Shown: piece by piece, positions 1-7,977 of the stretch
How the letters are laid out: each line of letters opens with the position of its first letter
Numbering within the stretch: the first letter of the stretch is position 1
From: Chloroflexota bacterium
GTDB lineage: Bacteria; Chloroflexota; Anaerolineae; Anaerolineales; UBA11579
Assembly (NCBI GenBank): GCA_023485685.1
Contig: JAMCZK010000015.1
Span: 1-49,981, forward strand
Direction: 5' to 3'
DNA: 49,981 nucleotides
Made by a program: the position numbers and the translations under genes
Notes under the pieces: generated by a model
Told to the model about the DNA's origin: nothing
The model's input: only the letters and a program-made list of their open reading frames with translations
Databases searched by the model: none

Positions 1-5
1 GGGCC

Positions 6-12
6 TCCTTTC
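6..12 (-). promoter_or_regulatory. Shine-Dalgarno of an off-window minus-strand gene
   Basis: Read on the minus strand, the first bases of the window contain AAGGAGG, a full Shine-Dalgarno match. A start codon would therefore lie just beyond base 1. The motif comes 11 bases after the T-tract of the intrinsic terminator at 24-67, so the terminator sits in the 5' leader of the unseen gene rather than behind a gene. Confidence 0.6.
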
Positions 13-23
13 AGCTAGTCAAC

Positions 24-67
24 AAAAAAAAAAGCGGCCTGTCAACCGATTGCCGGAGACAGGCCGC
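24..67 (-). terminator. Intrinsic terminator in a 5' leader (probable attenuator)
   Basis: Two perfect 10-base arms (GCGGCCTGTC at 34-43 and GACAGGCCGC at 58-67) are followed on the minus strand by ten T residues (33 to 24). This is a textbook rho-independent terminator. No minus-strand gene lies upstream of it within the window, and a Shine-Dalgarno follows at once. It therefore probably controls read-through into a gene beyond the left edge. The loop carries a segment complementary to 119-127. Confidence 0.7.
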
Positions 68-118
68 TTGTATAAACACTCTTAGGTATGCTAGAATGCT
101 ATAGGTTGCCGCCACAAT

Positions 119-127
119 CGGCAATCG
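119..127 (-). promoter_or_regulatory. Possible antiterminator strand
   Basis: CGGCAATCG on the plus strand here is the exact reverse complement of CGATTGCCG at 47-55, which lies in the loop of the terminator hairpin. In the minus-strand transcript the upstream copy would be made first and could pair with the loop over nine bases. This is an inference from complementarity; no known riboswitch or T-box consensus was recognised. Confidence 0.35.
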
Positions 128-130
128 TTT

Positions 131-168
131 GAAAACGCATCTGCCACACAGGTGCGTTTTCGTTTTTA
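131..168 (+). terminator. Hairpin with T-tract on the plus strand
   Basis: A 13-base stem (131-143 with 149-161, one wobble pair) has a 5-base loop and is followed by GTTTTTA on the plus strand. It could end plus-strand transcripts entering from the left edge. In the opposite direction it would be a stable leader hairpin, without a T-tract, in the transcript described at 24-67. Confidence 0.45.
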
Positions 169-215
169 GTTACCTTTACCCAATATTCACCTCCAGTCCA
201 ATCTCGTATTGCTGG

Positions 216-268
216 CGTAATATAGCACGCATGTTCTATATAAACAAGGCTATATTACGGTTTGTCAA
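216..268 (-). promoter_or_regulatory. Minus-strand promoter within an 11-bp inverted repeat
   Basis: On the minus strand, TTGACA (268-263) and TTTATA (244-239) are separated by 18 bases, a good sigma-70-type promoter. Perfect 11-base inverted repeats (CGTAATATAGC at 216-226 and GCTATATTACG at 249-259) flank the -10 element, an arrangement expected of a repressor operator. The transcript would start near 232 and give a leader of about 230 bases ending at the left-edge Shine-Dalgarno. Confidence 0.5.
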
Positions 269-353
269 GCTATTTGATTTTTCTTCTGATCAATTTCCCA
301 TGGTTATCTTCGAAAAAGGGACTACTACTTATGGCTAACCTCTAGTTTGATTA

Positions 354-382
354 TTGACTGTTACTATGATTATCCGTACAAT
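354..382 (+). promoter_or_regulatory. Promoter of the sugar kinase/nucleoside transporter operon
   Basis: TTGACT (354-359) and TACAAT (377-382) are separated by 17 bases, close to the sigma-70 consensus. Transcription would start near 389, about 30 bases before the kinase start. A perfect 8-base palindrome, TGATATCA, at 401-408 lies in the predicted 5' untranslated region and is a possible site for the GntR-family regulator encoded in the operon. That link is inferred. Confidence 0.6.
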
Positions 383-418
383 GGCAGAGGTAACACATCC
401 TGATATCATACAAGTAAT

Positions 419-1342
419 ATGAAAATTGATTTCTTCACTATAGGTTGTCTAAGCCTGGACAATATTGTTCTTGAAGACGGTCGATACCTCCAAAGTGTAA
501 TGGGTGGTAATGCTCTATATTCTGCCATCGGCTGCAAGCTTTGGAATGTGAATGTCGGTATGGTTAGTTATATAGGCAGAGAAGACTATCCCAGAGAAAA
601 ACTTGACGAGCTATCTTCTGCTGGCATCGATATTTCAGGTATACACGTAGTTGACAATCCAAGCGAGAAATTTTGGATATTGTATGAAAAAACTGGCCGA
701 CAAACTCTCCCTACTCTGGATTATGTTGGCCAAGAAAAAATGACCCCTGATGGCAAGGATATACCTGAAACTTATCTGAATGCACAAGTCGCGCATATTA
801 GTGCAAGACCTTATCAAAATCAACAGGCTCTAAAGAACTTTCTAAATCGTCGTAAAATCTCGGTATCTCTTGACACTGGGGAGATGCATGGATTAGGAAT
901 CGAAGGTTATAGAGAAAAGGGTGCGTTAAACGGCATTTCCTATTTTTTTCCAAGTTCCAACGAGGTTAAAGCAATATTCGGCGATAGCGATGAAGCCGCA
1001 ATTAGACAGCTGTGCACCGAAGCAGGGGTGACCATCTTAGTGATCAAAAAGGGAGCCGAAGGGTCGTTGGTTTGTGATCTTAAATTGCAAAGAGCTTGGC
1101 AAGTCCCTGCTTATCGTGTGAATGTTGTTGATCCGACTGGCGCAGGAGATGCTTTCTGCGGTGGCTTTATCGTTGGCTATAAGTTAGACAATGACCCCCG
1201 TTTGGCAGCCGCATATGGAACTGTGTCGGCGTCTTTTGTCGTGGAGACTGTGGGCATAAAGGCATTAAAGGCGAAACGTAAAGAAGTGGACAACCGTTTG
1301 ACACAAATCCTTCGAGAAATTAGAGAGGTATCTTGTGCTTGA
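419..1342 (+). CDS. PfkB/ribokinase-family carbohydrate kinase
   Basis: This 307-residue cytoplasmic kinase transfers a phosphate from ATP to a sugar or sugar-like alcohol. Both family signatures are visible: the N-terminal glycine-rich GGN element (residues 29-31, substrate side) and the C-terminal DPTGAGDAF (238-246), whose GAGD holds the anion hole and the catalytic Asp244. The FFPSSNEVKAIFG segment (176-188) is the usual N-x-x-E region of the family. The substrate cannot be named; ribokinase, fructoselysine kinase (FrlD) and nucleoside kinases share this fold. It is the first gene of the operon, and its end overlaps the SIS gene by 8 bases. The ribosome-binding site is weak and the coding sequence is AT-rich. 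Confidence 0.9.
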   Translation: MKIDFFTIGCLSLDNIVLEDGRYLQSVMGGNALYSAIGCKLWNVNVGMVSYIGREDYPREKLDELSSAGIDISGIHVVDNPSEKFWILYEKTGRQTLPTLDYVGQEKMTPDGKDIPETYLNAQVAHISARPYQNQQALKNFLNRRKISVSLDTGEMHGLGIEGYREKGALNGISYFFPSSNEVKAIFGDSDEAAIRQLCTEAGVTILVIKKGAEGSLVCDLKLQRAWQVPAYRVNVVDPTGAGDAFCGGFIVGYKLDNDPRLAAAYGTVSASFVVETVGIKALKAKRKEVDNRLTQILREIREVSCA

Positions 1343-2471
1343 GAAATCAAAGTTAACGAATGCAGTTATGGAAAATATGTGGATGGAAATCATCCATCAA
1401 GGAGAATACACACTCCAGAATTTAGATGCGATAAAGCAGCAAATTTATAAGGTTTTTTCGGATTTTAACGAAGTTGAAAATGTGTATTTAGTGGGAAGTG
1501 GCGATTCTTATTATGCTGGTATTGCTGTTCAATCTGCATTTTCGAAATGGACAGGAATTGAAGTTCACCCGGTGACTGCTTTTGAGTTTCAGGGATACCT
1601 GTCTGATTTCTTGCCGGCGAATTCCCTTGTTATCACCATATCGATAACCGGGGAAAGTGTCGCCACAGTTACTTCAGCGCGAGTCGCCAAAGGTGAAGAT
1701 TCCCAAGTTCTTGCGCTAACTTGTAATCCTAAGAGTGCACTTGCTAGAGAGGCCAGTAATACCATCGATATGTTATTGCGGCCTTCTGAGCCAGGACCAA
1801 CACCCGGAACAAGTACTTACATTGCGAGTTTAACAACCCTTTACCTCATCGCGCTAGAGCTTGGCAAGAGACTCGGTAAGTTACAGGAGAATGAGTATCA
1901 AAAGAATTATGAAACGATTATAGCGATCCTTGGTGAAATTAGACACCAAGCCTTGGTAATTTCACCCGTTATATTGAATTACGTATTAGATAAAGTTAAT
2001 TCCGGAGATGAAATTCACTTTACCGGATCAGGGCCCAACTATGCCACAGCCCTTATCGGCTCTGCAAAACTACTGGAAACTGCAATTCACCCTTCAATAC
2101 CCCAATATACTGATGAATGGGCACATGAACAGCTGTATCTAGTAAACCCGAAAACGCATGTATTTTTTATCCAAGAGCCAGGTCCGAGTCTTAGCCGAGT
2201 TGAGGAACTTATTCGAACAGCAGTTTCATTCGGTGCAAAAGTAGTGGTATTAAGACGGGACGATCAGGACCACTTGGATTTAGGGGGTGTCAATTATTGG
2301 AGAATAGCCATTAATACCGGCGAGCTTTTTTCTCCGATTGCTTATGCTTTTGCACTTTGTTTATTTGCATATCATCTCGGTAAAAAATTGGGAAAACGGC
2401 CTTTTGGGTTTGACGATAGTAACCGTGAAAATATCGCAAAAACTGCAATTTATTGTTATAGGAGGAAATGA
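1335..2471 (+). CDS. Double SIS-domain sugar isomerase/deaminase/deglycase
   Basis: This 378-residue protein carries two sugar-isomerase (SIS) domains at about 45-180 and 215-350. The phosphosugar-binding motifs GSGDSYYAG (54-62) and SITGES (103-108) are clear, and TGSGPNYAT marks the second domain. It matches in size the isomerase half of GlmS and AgaS/FrlB-type enzymes but lacks the glutaminase domain, so it is not a glucosamine-6-phosphate synthase. The likely role is isomerisation, deamination or deglycation of a phosphorylated sugar made by the preceding PfkB kinase. Translation starts at GTG inside the kinase gene behind AGAGGT, suggesting coupling. The end shares ATGA with the BtpA gene. 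The exact reaction is unknown. Confidence 0.85.
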   Translation: MLEKSKLTNAVMENMWMEIIHQGEYTLQNLDAIKQQIYKVFSDFNEVENVYLVGSGDSYYAGIAVQSAFSKWTGIEVHPVTAFEFQGYLSDFLPANSLVITISITGESVATVTSARVAKGEDSQVLALTCNPKSALAREASNTIDMLLRPSEPGPTPGTSTYIASLTTLYLIALELGKRLGKLQENEYQKNYETIIAILGEIRHQALVISPVILNYVLDKVNSGDEIHFTGSGPNYATALIGSAKLLETAIHPSIPQYTDEWAHEQLYLVNPKTHVFFIQEPGPSLSRVEELIRTAVSFGAKVVVLRRDDQDHLDLGGVNYWRIAINTGELFSPIAYAFALCLFAYHLGKKLGKRPFGFDDSNRENIAKTAIYCYRRK

Positions 2472-3301
2472 ACTTGAAGCTTGACACTGTATTTAGATCA
2501 AAGAAACCAGTTATTGCGATGGTACAAACGGCAGCCTTTCCAAGAAGCAGTCGCTCTAAAGGCTTGACGATGGATCAAGTGATCGAATCAGCGGTAAATG
2601 ATGCGTTTCTGCTTAAAAAAGCCGGTGTTGATGGCCTATTGTTACAAGATCTAGGTCAACTTCCAAGACGTGACACAGCCGAGTTAGTGGACGTTGCGCG
2701 GTTTTCTATCGTATGCAGCGCGGTAAAGCATGAAGTCAGCCTGCCGATAGGAATCAACTGTGTCTGGAACGCATGGAAAGAAACACTAGCGATTGCCACT
2801 GCCGTTGAAGCACAGTATGTTCGCTTTAAAACCTATGTTGGTGCGTCCTTAACTCCTTTTGGTCTAGTCAACGGTTGTGCAGCGGATGTCGCACAATATA
2901 TAAGTTCTACATGTTTGGTGAAACCACTGATTTTCGCTGATATCCAAGATCGTAATGCGACACCCATTGCGCAACAAACAGTGGAAAGAGAAGCCTACCA
3001 GGCAATGAAAATGGCAAATGCCGATGCTGTCTTAATTGAAGGAAGGAGCCCGTCAGAAACGATAATAAAAATTAACGATATCAAAAAGGTTCTTCCTGAA
3101 GCAATTGTTTTCGTTGGCGGGGGTGTGAATTTCGATACGGTGGATGATCTTATCCAATCTGCTGACGGAATTATTGTTAAGTCATGTTTGACAGAGGATG
3201 GAAATATTGAGTCTCCACCTAACCTTGATATTGCATCTGCGTTCATGAAGAAGGTTGAGCAAGTGAGGAAAAATGAAATCTCAACAAGATCAGGACTCTA
3301 A
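2468..3301 (+). CDS. BtpA/SgcQ family TIM-barrel protein
   Basis: The 277-residue protein matches the BtpA/SgcQ family: an N-terminal KPVIAMVQ strand, AGVDGLLLQD, the central PIGINCVWN segment, a YVRFKTYVGA stretch and a glycine-rich VFVGGGVN phosphate-binding-like loop near the end, as in (beta/alpha)8 barrels. BtpA was named for a role in photosystem I accumulation, and SgcQ is encoded in a cryptic sugar operon of E. coli; the chemistry of the family is not settled. Here it lies between sugar-phosphate enzymes, so an aldolase-, epimerase- or glycosidic-bond-cleaving role is plausible but inferred. The start overlaps the SIS stop by 4 bases, and AGGAGG just upstream serves as ribosome-binding site. 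Confidence 0.85.
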   Translation: MNLKLDTVFRSKKPVIAMVQTAAFPRSSRSKGLTMDQVIESAVNDAFLLKKAGVDGLLLQDLGQLPRRDTAELVDVARFSIVCSAVKHEVSLPIGINCVWNAWKETLAIATAVEAQYVRFKTYVGASLTPFGLVNGCAADVAQYISSTCLVKPLIFADIQDRNATPIAQQTVEREAYQAMKMANADAVLIEGRSPSETIIKINDIKKVLPEAIVFVGGGVNFDTVDDLIQSADGIIVKSCLTEDGNIESPPNLDIASAFMKKVEQVRKNEISTRSGL

Positions 3302-4028
3302 TGCTTTTGCCGTTGAAGCCAAATCGCTTAGCCATCAAGTTGCAAAACGTTTGGAAGAAATTATTGAAACGTTAAAACCAGATGACAAGCTTCCTTCGGA
3401 GCTTGAATTGCAAAAGATGTTTATGGTAAGCCGTACAACTGTGCGCGATGCGTTGAGTCAACTGCAACGTGCTGGTGTTATACGAAAGGTTCATGGCATT
3501 GGAACCTTTGTCGCGAAAAGGAATTTGGTAATTAGTGGTGGGTTAGATGAGCTCGCCAGCGCAACCGAGATGATCAAACAAGCGGGTTATCTTCCGGGGA
3601 CATCTTATGCGTCTATTGGGATTGTAGAAGTTCCGAATGAAATAATCGAAGCCCTTGGTGTTAGTTCATACGCCGATATTCGATGCATAAGAAGGATAAG
3701 AACTGCAAATGAAGTTCCCGTGATGGCTTGCGAAGATTATTTCAAGGAAGAGGACCTGAGTCTCCTTGATTGGAATGATATTTATCATTTGTCCTTAACA
3801 AGCTACGTAGAAAAAACGTTAGGCAAGCGCCTTGCATATGCAGACGCATTCTTTTCAGGAAACCGATATAAACCTGAACTTCTTTCCTTGCTTGAATGGG
3901 AGAAAAACGTTCCTCATACCTCTTTCATACAGCTACATTATGACCAAAACAACAATTGTGTTTTTTGCTCAGACGTTCTGGTGCGGACCGATATTATCGG
4001 ATTGAGAATCCGCCGTACTCGAAAATAA
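3273..4028 (+). CDS. GntR/HutC-family transcriptional regulator with UTRA domain
   Basis: The protein is 251 residues long. An N-terminal GntR winged helix (about 17-85) shows the typical LPSELELQKMF, SRTTVRDAL and a GIGTFVAK-like end. A UTRA effector-binding domain follows (about 95-245). Regulators of this HutC type usually repress the sugar operon they sit in and respond to a phosphorylated sugar or related ligand. The start, after TGAGGAAAA, overlaps the end of the BtpA gene by 29 bases, so it is co-transcribed and probably autoregulatory. Candidate operators are the palindrome at 401-408 or sequences around the promoter at 354-382. Confidence 0.9.
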   Translation: MKSQQDQDSNAFAVEAKSLSHQVAKRLEEIIETLKPDDKLPSELELQKMFMVSRTTVRDALSQLQRAGVIRKVHGIGTFVAKRNLVISGGLDELASATEMIKQAGYLPGTSYASIGIVEVPNEIIEALGVSSYADIRCIRRIRTANEVPVMACEDYFKEEDLSLLDWNDIYHLSLTSYVEKTLGKRLAYADAFFSGNRYKPELLSLLEWEKNVPHTSFIQLHYDQNNNCVFCSDVLVRTDIIGLRIRRTRK

Positions 4029-4128
4029 ATTCGTAGACTTTTTGCTAAAGGAGGTGAATTAGGAAAGTATTTTGCTAAAAATTATTGACATAACCCCGAA
4101 TCCATTTGAATCGCAAAGGAGAAATCTC

Positions 4129-5196
4129 ATGTGTAAGCGAAATACCGAACGATTAATTTCGTTTTTGGGCACAATAGTAATACTGTCGTTGATTGCTGGC
4201 TGTGCTGCACCAGCCGTGTCAGCTACAACCCCTCCAGATGCGGTCTCGCAGAGTGAGGTTCAGCAAGATGTTTTGGATGTAGCTCTCGTTCTGCCTCTGA
4301 GACTTGGCGATAAATCGTACCTGGATGCATCGAATGAAGGCGCAATGCGAGCCAGAGATGAACTCGGTGCAAATATCACTGTGGTGGAAAATAGAGATCC
4401 AAGTGATTTTGAACCGGCGCTACGCAGTATGGCCGAAGCCCAAAAAGATATTACTATCGCTGTCTTCTTTACCATGATCGACGCGCTAAAAGTTGTTGCG
4501 ACGGAGTACCCAGACCTAAAATTTGCGATCATTGACGGCGAGCTAGATCTACCAAATGTCGCATCTGTAGTGTTCAAAGAGCATGAGGGCTCATTCCTCG
4601 TTGGTGTAGTTGCAGGCATGATGACAGAGACCGACATTGTGGGTTTCGTTGGTGGAATGGATATCCCCCTCATTCGTAGATTCGGAGTCGGCTTTGAAGA
4701 GGGTGTGAAATACGTAAACCCAGACGCGACTGTTCTATGGGGTTTTGTTGGAGCTTGGGACGATCCTGCAAAGGGCAAAGAACTTGCTGTCACACAGTTT
4801 GATCAAGGTGCAGACATCATTTATGCAGCTGCGAGCAAGAGTGGCCTTGGAACGATTGAGGCCGCAAAAGAGAAAGGAAAGTTTGCAATTGGTGTGGACT
4901 CGAATCAGGATTGGATTGAGCCTGGCGTAGTAATCACAAGTATGCTCAAGCGAGTTGACAACGCAGTTTTTGATCAGGTCATGCGCGTGCAAGAAGGCAC
5001 CTTTACACCCGGCTTAAATGTATATGGTGTCTCGAATGACGGTGTAGGCGTCACTGATTTTTCGGAATTTCGGAAGAATGGTCCGCCTGATCAGGTTGCT
5101 AAACTTGATGCAGTGATTGCTAAAGTCGAAGAAGTAAGGAGAATGATCCTCGACGGAACGATAAAGGTGACGGATTATATGGAGCAAGCACAATAG
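4129..5196 (+). CDS. BMP-family nucleoside-binding lipoprotein (ABC importer)
   Basis: This 355-residue extracytoplasmic solute-binding protein belongs to the BMP/PnrA-like family that delivers nucleosides to ABC importers. The start at 4129 follows AAGGAG at good spacing and gives a clean lipoprotein signal (positive N-terminus, hydrophobic run, LIAGC lipobox with Cys25). The longer TTG-start form from 4072 would bury this signal, so it was not chosen. Body motifs typical of the family include DKSYLDASNEGA, VFKEHEGSFLVG (a segment of the ligand pocket), GFVGGMD and FEEGVKY. It is followed by a long hairpin and then the ATPase and permeases, giving a complete importer. Confidence 0.92.
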   Translation: MCKRNTERLISFLGTIVILSLIAGCAAPAVSATTPPDAVSQSEVQQDVLDVALVLPLRLGDKSYLDASNEGAMRARDELGANITVVENRDPSDFEPALRSMAEAQKDITIAVFFTMIDALKVVATEYPDLKFAIIDGELDLPNVASVVFKEHEGSFLVGVVAGMMTETDIVGFVGGMDIPLIRRFGVGFEEGVKYVNPDATVLWGFVGAWDDPAKGKELAVTQFDQGADIIYAAASKSGLGTIEAAKEKGKFAIGVDSNQDWIEPGVVITSMLKRVDNAVFDQVMRVQEGTFTPGLNVYGVSNDGVGVTDFSEFRKNGPPDQVAKLDAVIAKVEEVRRMILDGTIKVTDYMEQAQ

Positions 5197-5228
5197 CCAT
5201 ACCTTTATCCCCCGACTACTAGGGTTTG

Positions 5229-5287
5229 GTTCACTCGCCGGATTCAGCACACCAAGTACAAGTTTTTCTGCTGAGTTCGGCGAGAAC
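5229..5287 (+). other. Long intercistronic hairpin between binding protein and ATPase
   Basis: An imperfect inverted repeat pairs 5229-5249 with 5269-5287, sharing TCGCCG and TCAGCA blocks with only a short bulge and two mismatches. It lies in the 194-base gap between the lipoprotein and ATPase genes. No T-tract follows, so a terminator is unlikely. Such hairpins often protect the abundant binding-protein message or limit downstream expression. The gap contains no other feature I can support. Confidence 0.55.
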
Positions 5288-5390
5288 TAAACATTGATGG
5301 GAACCCAAAGTAATCGCGTTATGGAATAAATGGTAGGTCTAGGTTGTTAGAAGATCGATTATCAAATTTCTAAATTTATGGAATAGAAAA

Positions 5391-6905
5391 ATGCATAATC
5401 TTGCCGTTTCAATGACAGACATTTGTAAGTCTTATGGGAAATTCAAAGCGAACGACCATGTTTCTCTGCACGTCAGGCCAGGAACGATCCATTGCTTAGT
5501 TGGCGAGAATGGTGCCGGGAAAACTACTTTGATGAATATCCTTTATGGGCTTATCCAAAAGGATTATGGCGAAATCAAAATATTTGGTCAACCTGCGAAT
5601 GTTAAAAATCCAATCGACGCAAATGGCTACGGGATTAGTATGGTTCATCAACACTTCAAGCTTGTCCCATCTTTCACGGTACTTGAAAACGTCATCCTCG
5701 GCACGTCCAAAACACGTGGACCGCTTCTGGATAAACAAACGCTTGAACCGGAGATATTGCAATTATGTAACCAGTTTGGCCTTGAAATTGATCTACAAAA
5801 AGTAACAGAAGATATACCAGTAGGATCGCAACAGAGAGTCGAAATATTAAAAGCATTGTATCGAGGAACAGAAATTCTTATTCTTGACGAACCCACAGCG
5901 GTACTAACACCTCAAGAGTCGGAACAGCTTTTCATTACTTTAGAAGCCCTTGCTCAAAGCGGTACAGCTATTATTTTTATCACTCATAAATTGAGGGAGG
6001 TTTTTAGGATATCTTCAGAAATTACTGTTATGAGAGGTGGCAGAACAGTTGGAACTGTATTTACCAAAGATGTTACTGATAACCATATTGTCCGAATGAT
6101 GATAGGAAAAAGTATTTCACTTAGTTTTGATAAAAAAGGGTTCACAGAACGAAAAGTTGTCCTAAGTTTACAAAAAATCAACCTTGCCAGCTCCCGAAGT
6201 AAGCCCATTCTAGAGAATGTTTCCTTTGAGATAGCTGAAGGTGAAATTCTAGGAATTGCGGGTATAGAAGGAAATGGCCAATCCGAACTGGTAGAAGTAA
6301 TTTCTGGAGCACAGAAAGCTACCTCTGGAAAAACAATTTTAGATGGCGACGACGTCTCTCATTTTAATGTTAGAGAACGGCGCAACATTGGCGTCGTACA
6401 CATTCCTGAAGATAGAAATAAAACTGGAGTAAATATATCTGCTAGCCTTTTAGAGAATATGATTGCTAACAATTATTTCATGCCAGATATATCATCTTAC
6501 GGCTTTATATCCGAATCTAAAGCATCTTCATATACGGTTCAAATCTGCAATACATATAACGTGAAATCGGCTAGTGTGTTAGCTCCGATTTCTAGTCTTT
6601 CAGGAGGTAATATCCAGAAGGCTATTGTAGGTCGCGAGTTAAGTATGCCGCGAAGACTCCTCCTTGCGAGTCAACCTACTCGTGGAGTTGATATTGGTTC
6701 CATCGAATACATTTACTCTAAATTAATCGAATACCGAAATAACGGTCTTGCCACATTACTTGTTTCATCTGATTTGGCAGAAATATTAACCATGAGCGAT
6801 AGAATCGCTGTAATTTATGAGGGAAAGATTGTTTCAATCCTTAATGCTCATGAGACCAACGAGATTGAATTGGGTTTCTTAATGACCGGATCAAAGGAAA
6901 ATTGA
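5391..6905 (+). CDS. Nucleoside ABC importer, double ATP-binding protein
   Basis: The 504-residue protein carries two tandem ABC domains, as in the nucleoside/sugar transporters YufO/NupO and RbsA. In domain 1 (about 5-240) the Walker A GENGAGKTT and Walker B LILDEPTAVL are intact, while the signature is altered to VGSQQR. In domain 2 (about 255-500) the Walker A is degenerate (GIEGNGQSE) but the signature LSGGNIQK is intact and the Walker B region reads LLLASQPTRGVD. This asymmetry is normal for this subfamily: only one composite site is expected to be catalytic. The ribosome-binding site is weak. It energises the permeases directly downstream. Confidence 0.92.
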   Translation: MHNLAVSMTDICKSYGKFKANDHVSLHVRPGTIHCLVGENGAGKTTLMNILYGLIQKDYGEIKIFGQPANVKNPIDANGYGISMVHQHFKLVPSFTVLENVILGTSKTRGPLLDKQTLEPEILQLCNQFGLEIDLQKVTEDIPVGSQQRVEILKALYRGTEILILDEPTAVLTPQESEQLFITLEALAQSGTAIIFITHKLREVFRISSEITVMRGGRTVGTVFTKDVTDNHIVRMMIGKSISLSFDKKGFTERKVVLSLQKINLASSRSKPILENVSFEIAEGEILGIAGIEGNGQSELVEVISGAQKATSGKTILDGDDVSHFNVRERRNIGVVHIPEDRNKTGVNISASLLENMIANNYFMPDISSYGFISESKASSYTVQICNTYNVKSASVLAPISSLSGGNIQKAIVGRELSMPRRLLLASQPTRGVDIGSIEYIYSKLIEYRNNGLATLLVSSDLAEILTMSDRIAVIYEGKIVSILNAHETNEIELGFLMTGSKEN

Positions 6906-6912
6906 CATCAGC

Positions 6913-7977
6913 ATGAATAACGGATTGAGGTTGTTGATATCTAGTCTTATACCCTCAGTGATGGCGGCGGCAGGAGCATTTCTTATTGCTCTATTGTTTG
7001 TAGTTTTTGTTCGACAGGATCCCAGTGTTGCATTTACCGCCCTGTTAAATGGCGGATTTGTTGGTACTCAAAATATTGCCAACACTTTGATGAAAGCTAC
7101 ACCATTAATTTTGACTGGATTAGCATTCACTATCGCATCTCGAGCTGGCGTTTTTAATGTAGGAGCGGAGGGTCAGCTATACTTAGGTGCATTCTTTTCA
7201 ACAATTACTGCCTTATCTTTCTCTGAGCTACCGGGCCTTGCCCTGATACCGATTAGTATTTTGGTCGGGGCGTTTGTAGGGGCAATTTGGGCCGTTTTTC
7301 CCACTTATTTAAAGTTGCGATTTAATGTTAACGAAATCATTTCAACCATAATGCTGAACTATGTGGCCATTCTTTTTACATCGTATCTGGTGAACCATCC
7401 TTTCAAAGCGAAAGATGCACAATTTCCAGCAACGGAAATGATCCCGGATCAAGCTTTTCTTCTAAGGCTACTTCCACCTTCTCGATTGAATATGGGTTTT
7501 TTGATCGCAATTGCTCTAGTTATTTTATTGTGGCTCTTACTTTTCAAGACAATATGGGGCTACGATTTTCGGCATGTCGGTCAAGCCCCTTACTTTTCGA
7601 GCTATATAGGAATATCTTTGCCGAAGACCATGCTATCTGCGATGGCACTAAGTGGCGCAATTGCAGGTATTGCTGGAGCAATTGAAGTATTGGGTGTTCA
7701 CCATCGATTCTTAGACAATTTTTCACCTGGCTTCGGTTTCACAGGAATTATTGTTTCCCTTCTGGGAAAAGCGAACCCTATCGGCGATCTTGTGGGAGGA
7801 ATCTTTTTGGGCGGACTGACTCAGGGTGCCTTAATGATGGAACTCAATGCCTCAATTGGCAGGGAACTTGTTGATGTCATAAAAGCCGTTCTCTTTATAT
7901 CACTTGCAGCAGTTGAGGCCTACAAGCCTATTATCCACCTTTTCTCTGACCGGAAAGTAAAAGCCCAAGATGCCTGA
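6913..7977 (+). CDS. Nucleoside ABC importer permease 1 (NupP/YufP type)
   Basis: This 354-residue polytopic inner-membrane protein belongs to the branched-chain-amino-acid-type permease superfamily (BPD_transp_2). Hydrophobic helices run from the N-terminus, with the family motifs ASRAGVFNVGAEGQLYLGA (the conserved NVGAEGQ) and NEIISTIMLNYVA. Together with the next gene it forms the heterodimeric channel. It starts 7 bases after the ATPase stop and overlaps the second permease by 8 bases, consistent with stoichiometric translation. Confidence 0.9.
   Translation: MNNGLRLLISSLIPSVMAAAGAFLIALLFVVFVRQDPSVAFTALLNGGFVGTQNIANTLMKATPLILTGLAFTIASRAGVFNVGAEGQLYLGAFFSTITALSFSELPGLALIPISILVGAFVGAIWAVFPTYLKLRFNVNEIISTIMLNYVAILFTSYLVNHPFKAKDAQFPATEMIPDQAFLLRLLPPSRLNMGFLIAIALVILLWLLLFKTIWGYDFRHVGQAPYFSSYIGISLPKTMLSAMALSGAIAGIAGAIEVLGVHHRFLDNFSPGFGFTGIIVSLLGKANPIGDLVGGIFLGGLTQGALMMELNASIGRELVDVIKAVLFISLAAVEAYKPIIHLFSDRKVKAQDA

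Noticed and set aside
1-240. T-box or known riboswitch in the left leader
   Set aside because: No T-box sequence, specifier arrangement or familiar aptamer consensus could be recognised by eye, so only a generic attenuator is proposed.
129-338. 69-residue open frame on the plus strand
   Set aside because: It runs through hairpins and a minus-strand promoter dyad, has no Shine-Dalgarno and an unordered residue pattern, and overlaps the operon promoter region.
4072-4128. Upstream TTG start for the BMP lipoprotein, and the strong AAGGAGGT at 4048-4055
   Set aside because: The internal ATG at 4129 has a better ribosome-binding site and gives a proper lipoprotein signal. The upstream AAGGAGGT is 16 bases from any usable start and may be chance or part of a direct repeat (TTTGCTAAA at 4041 and 4071).
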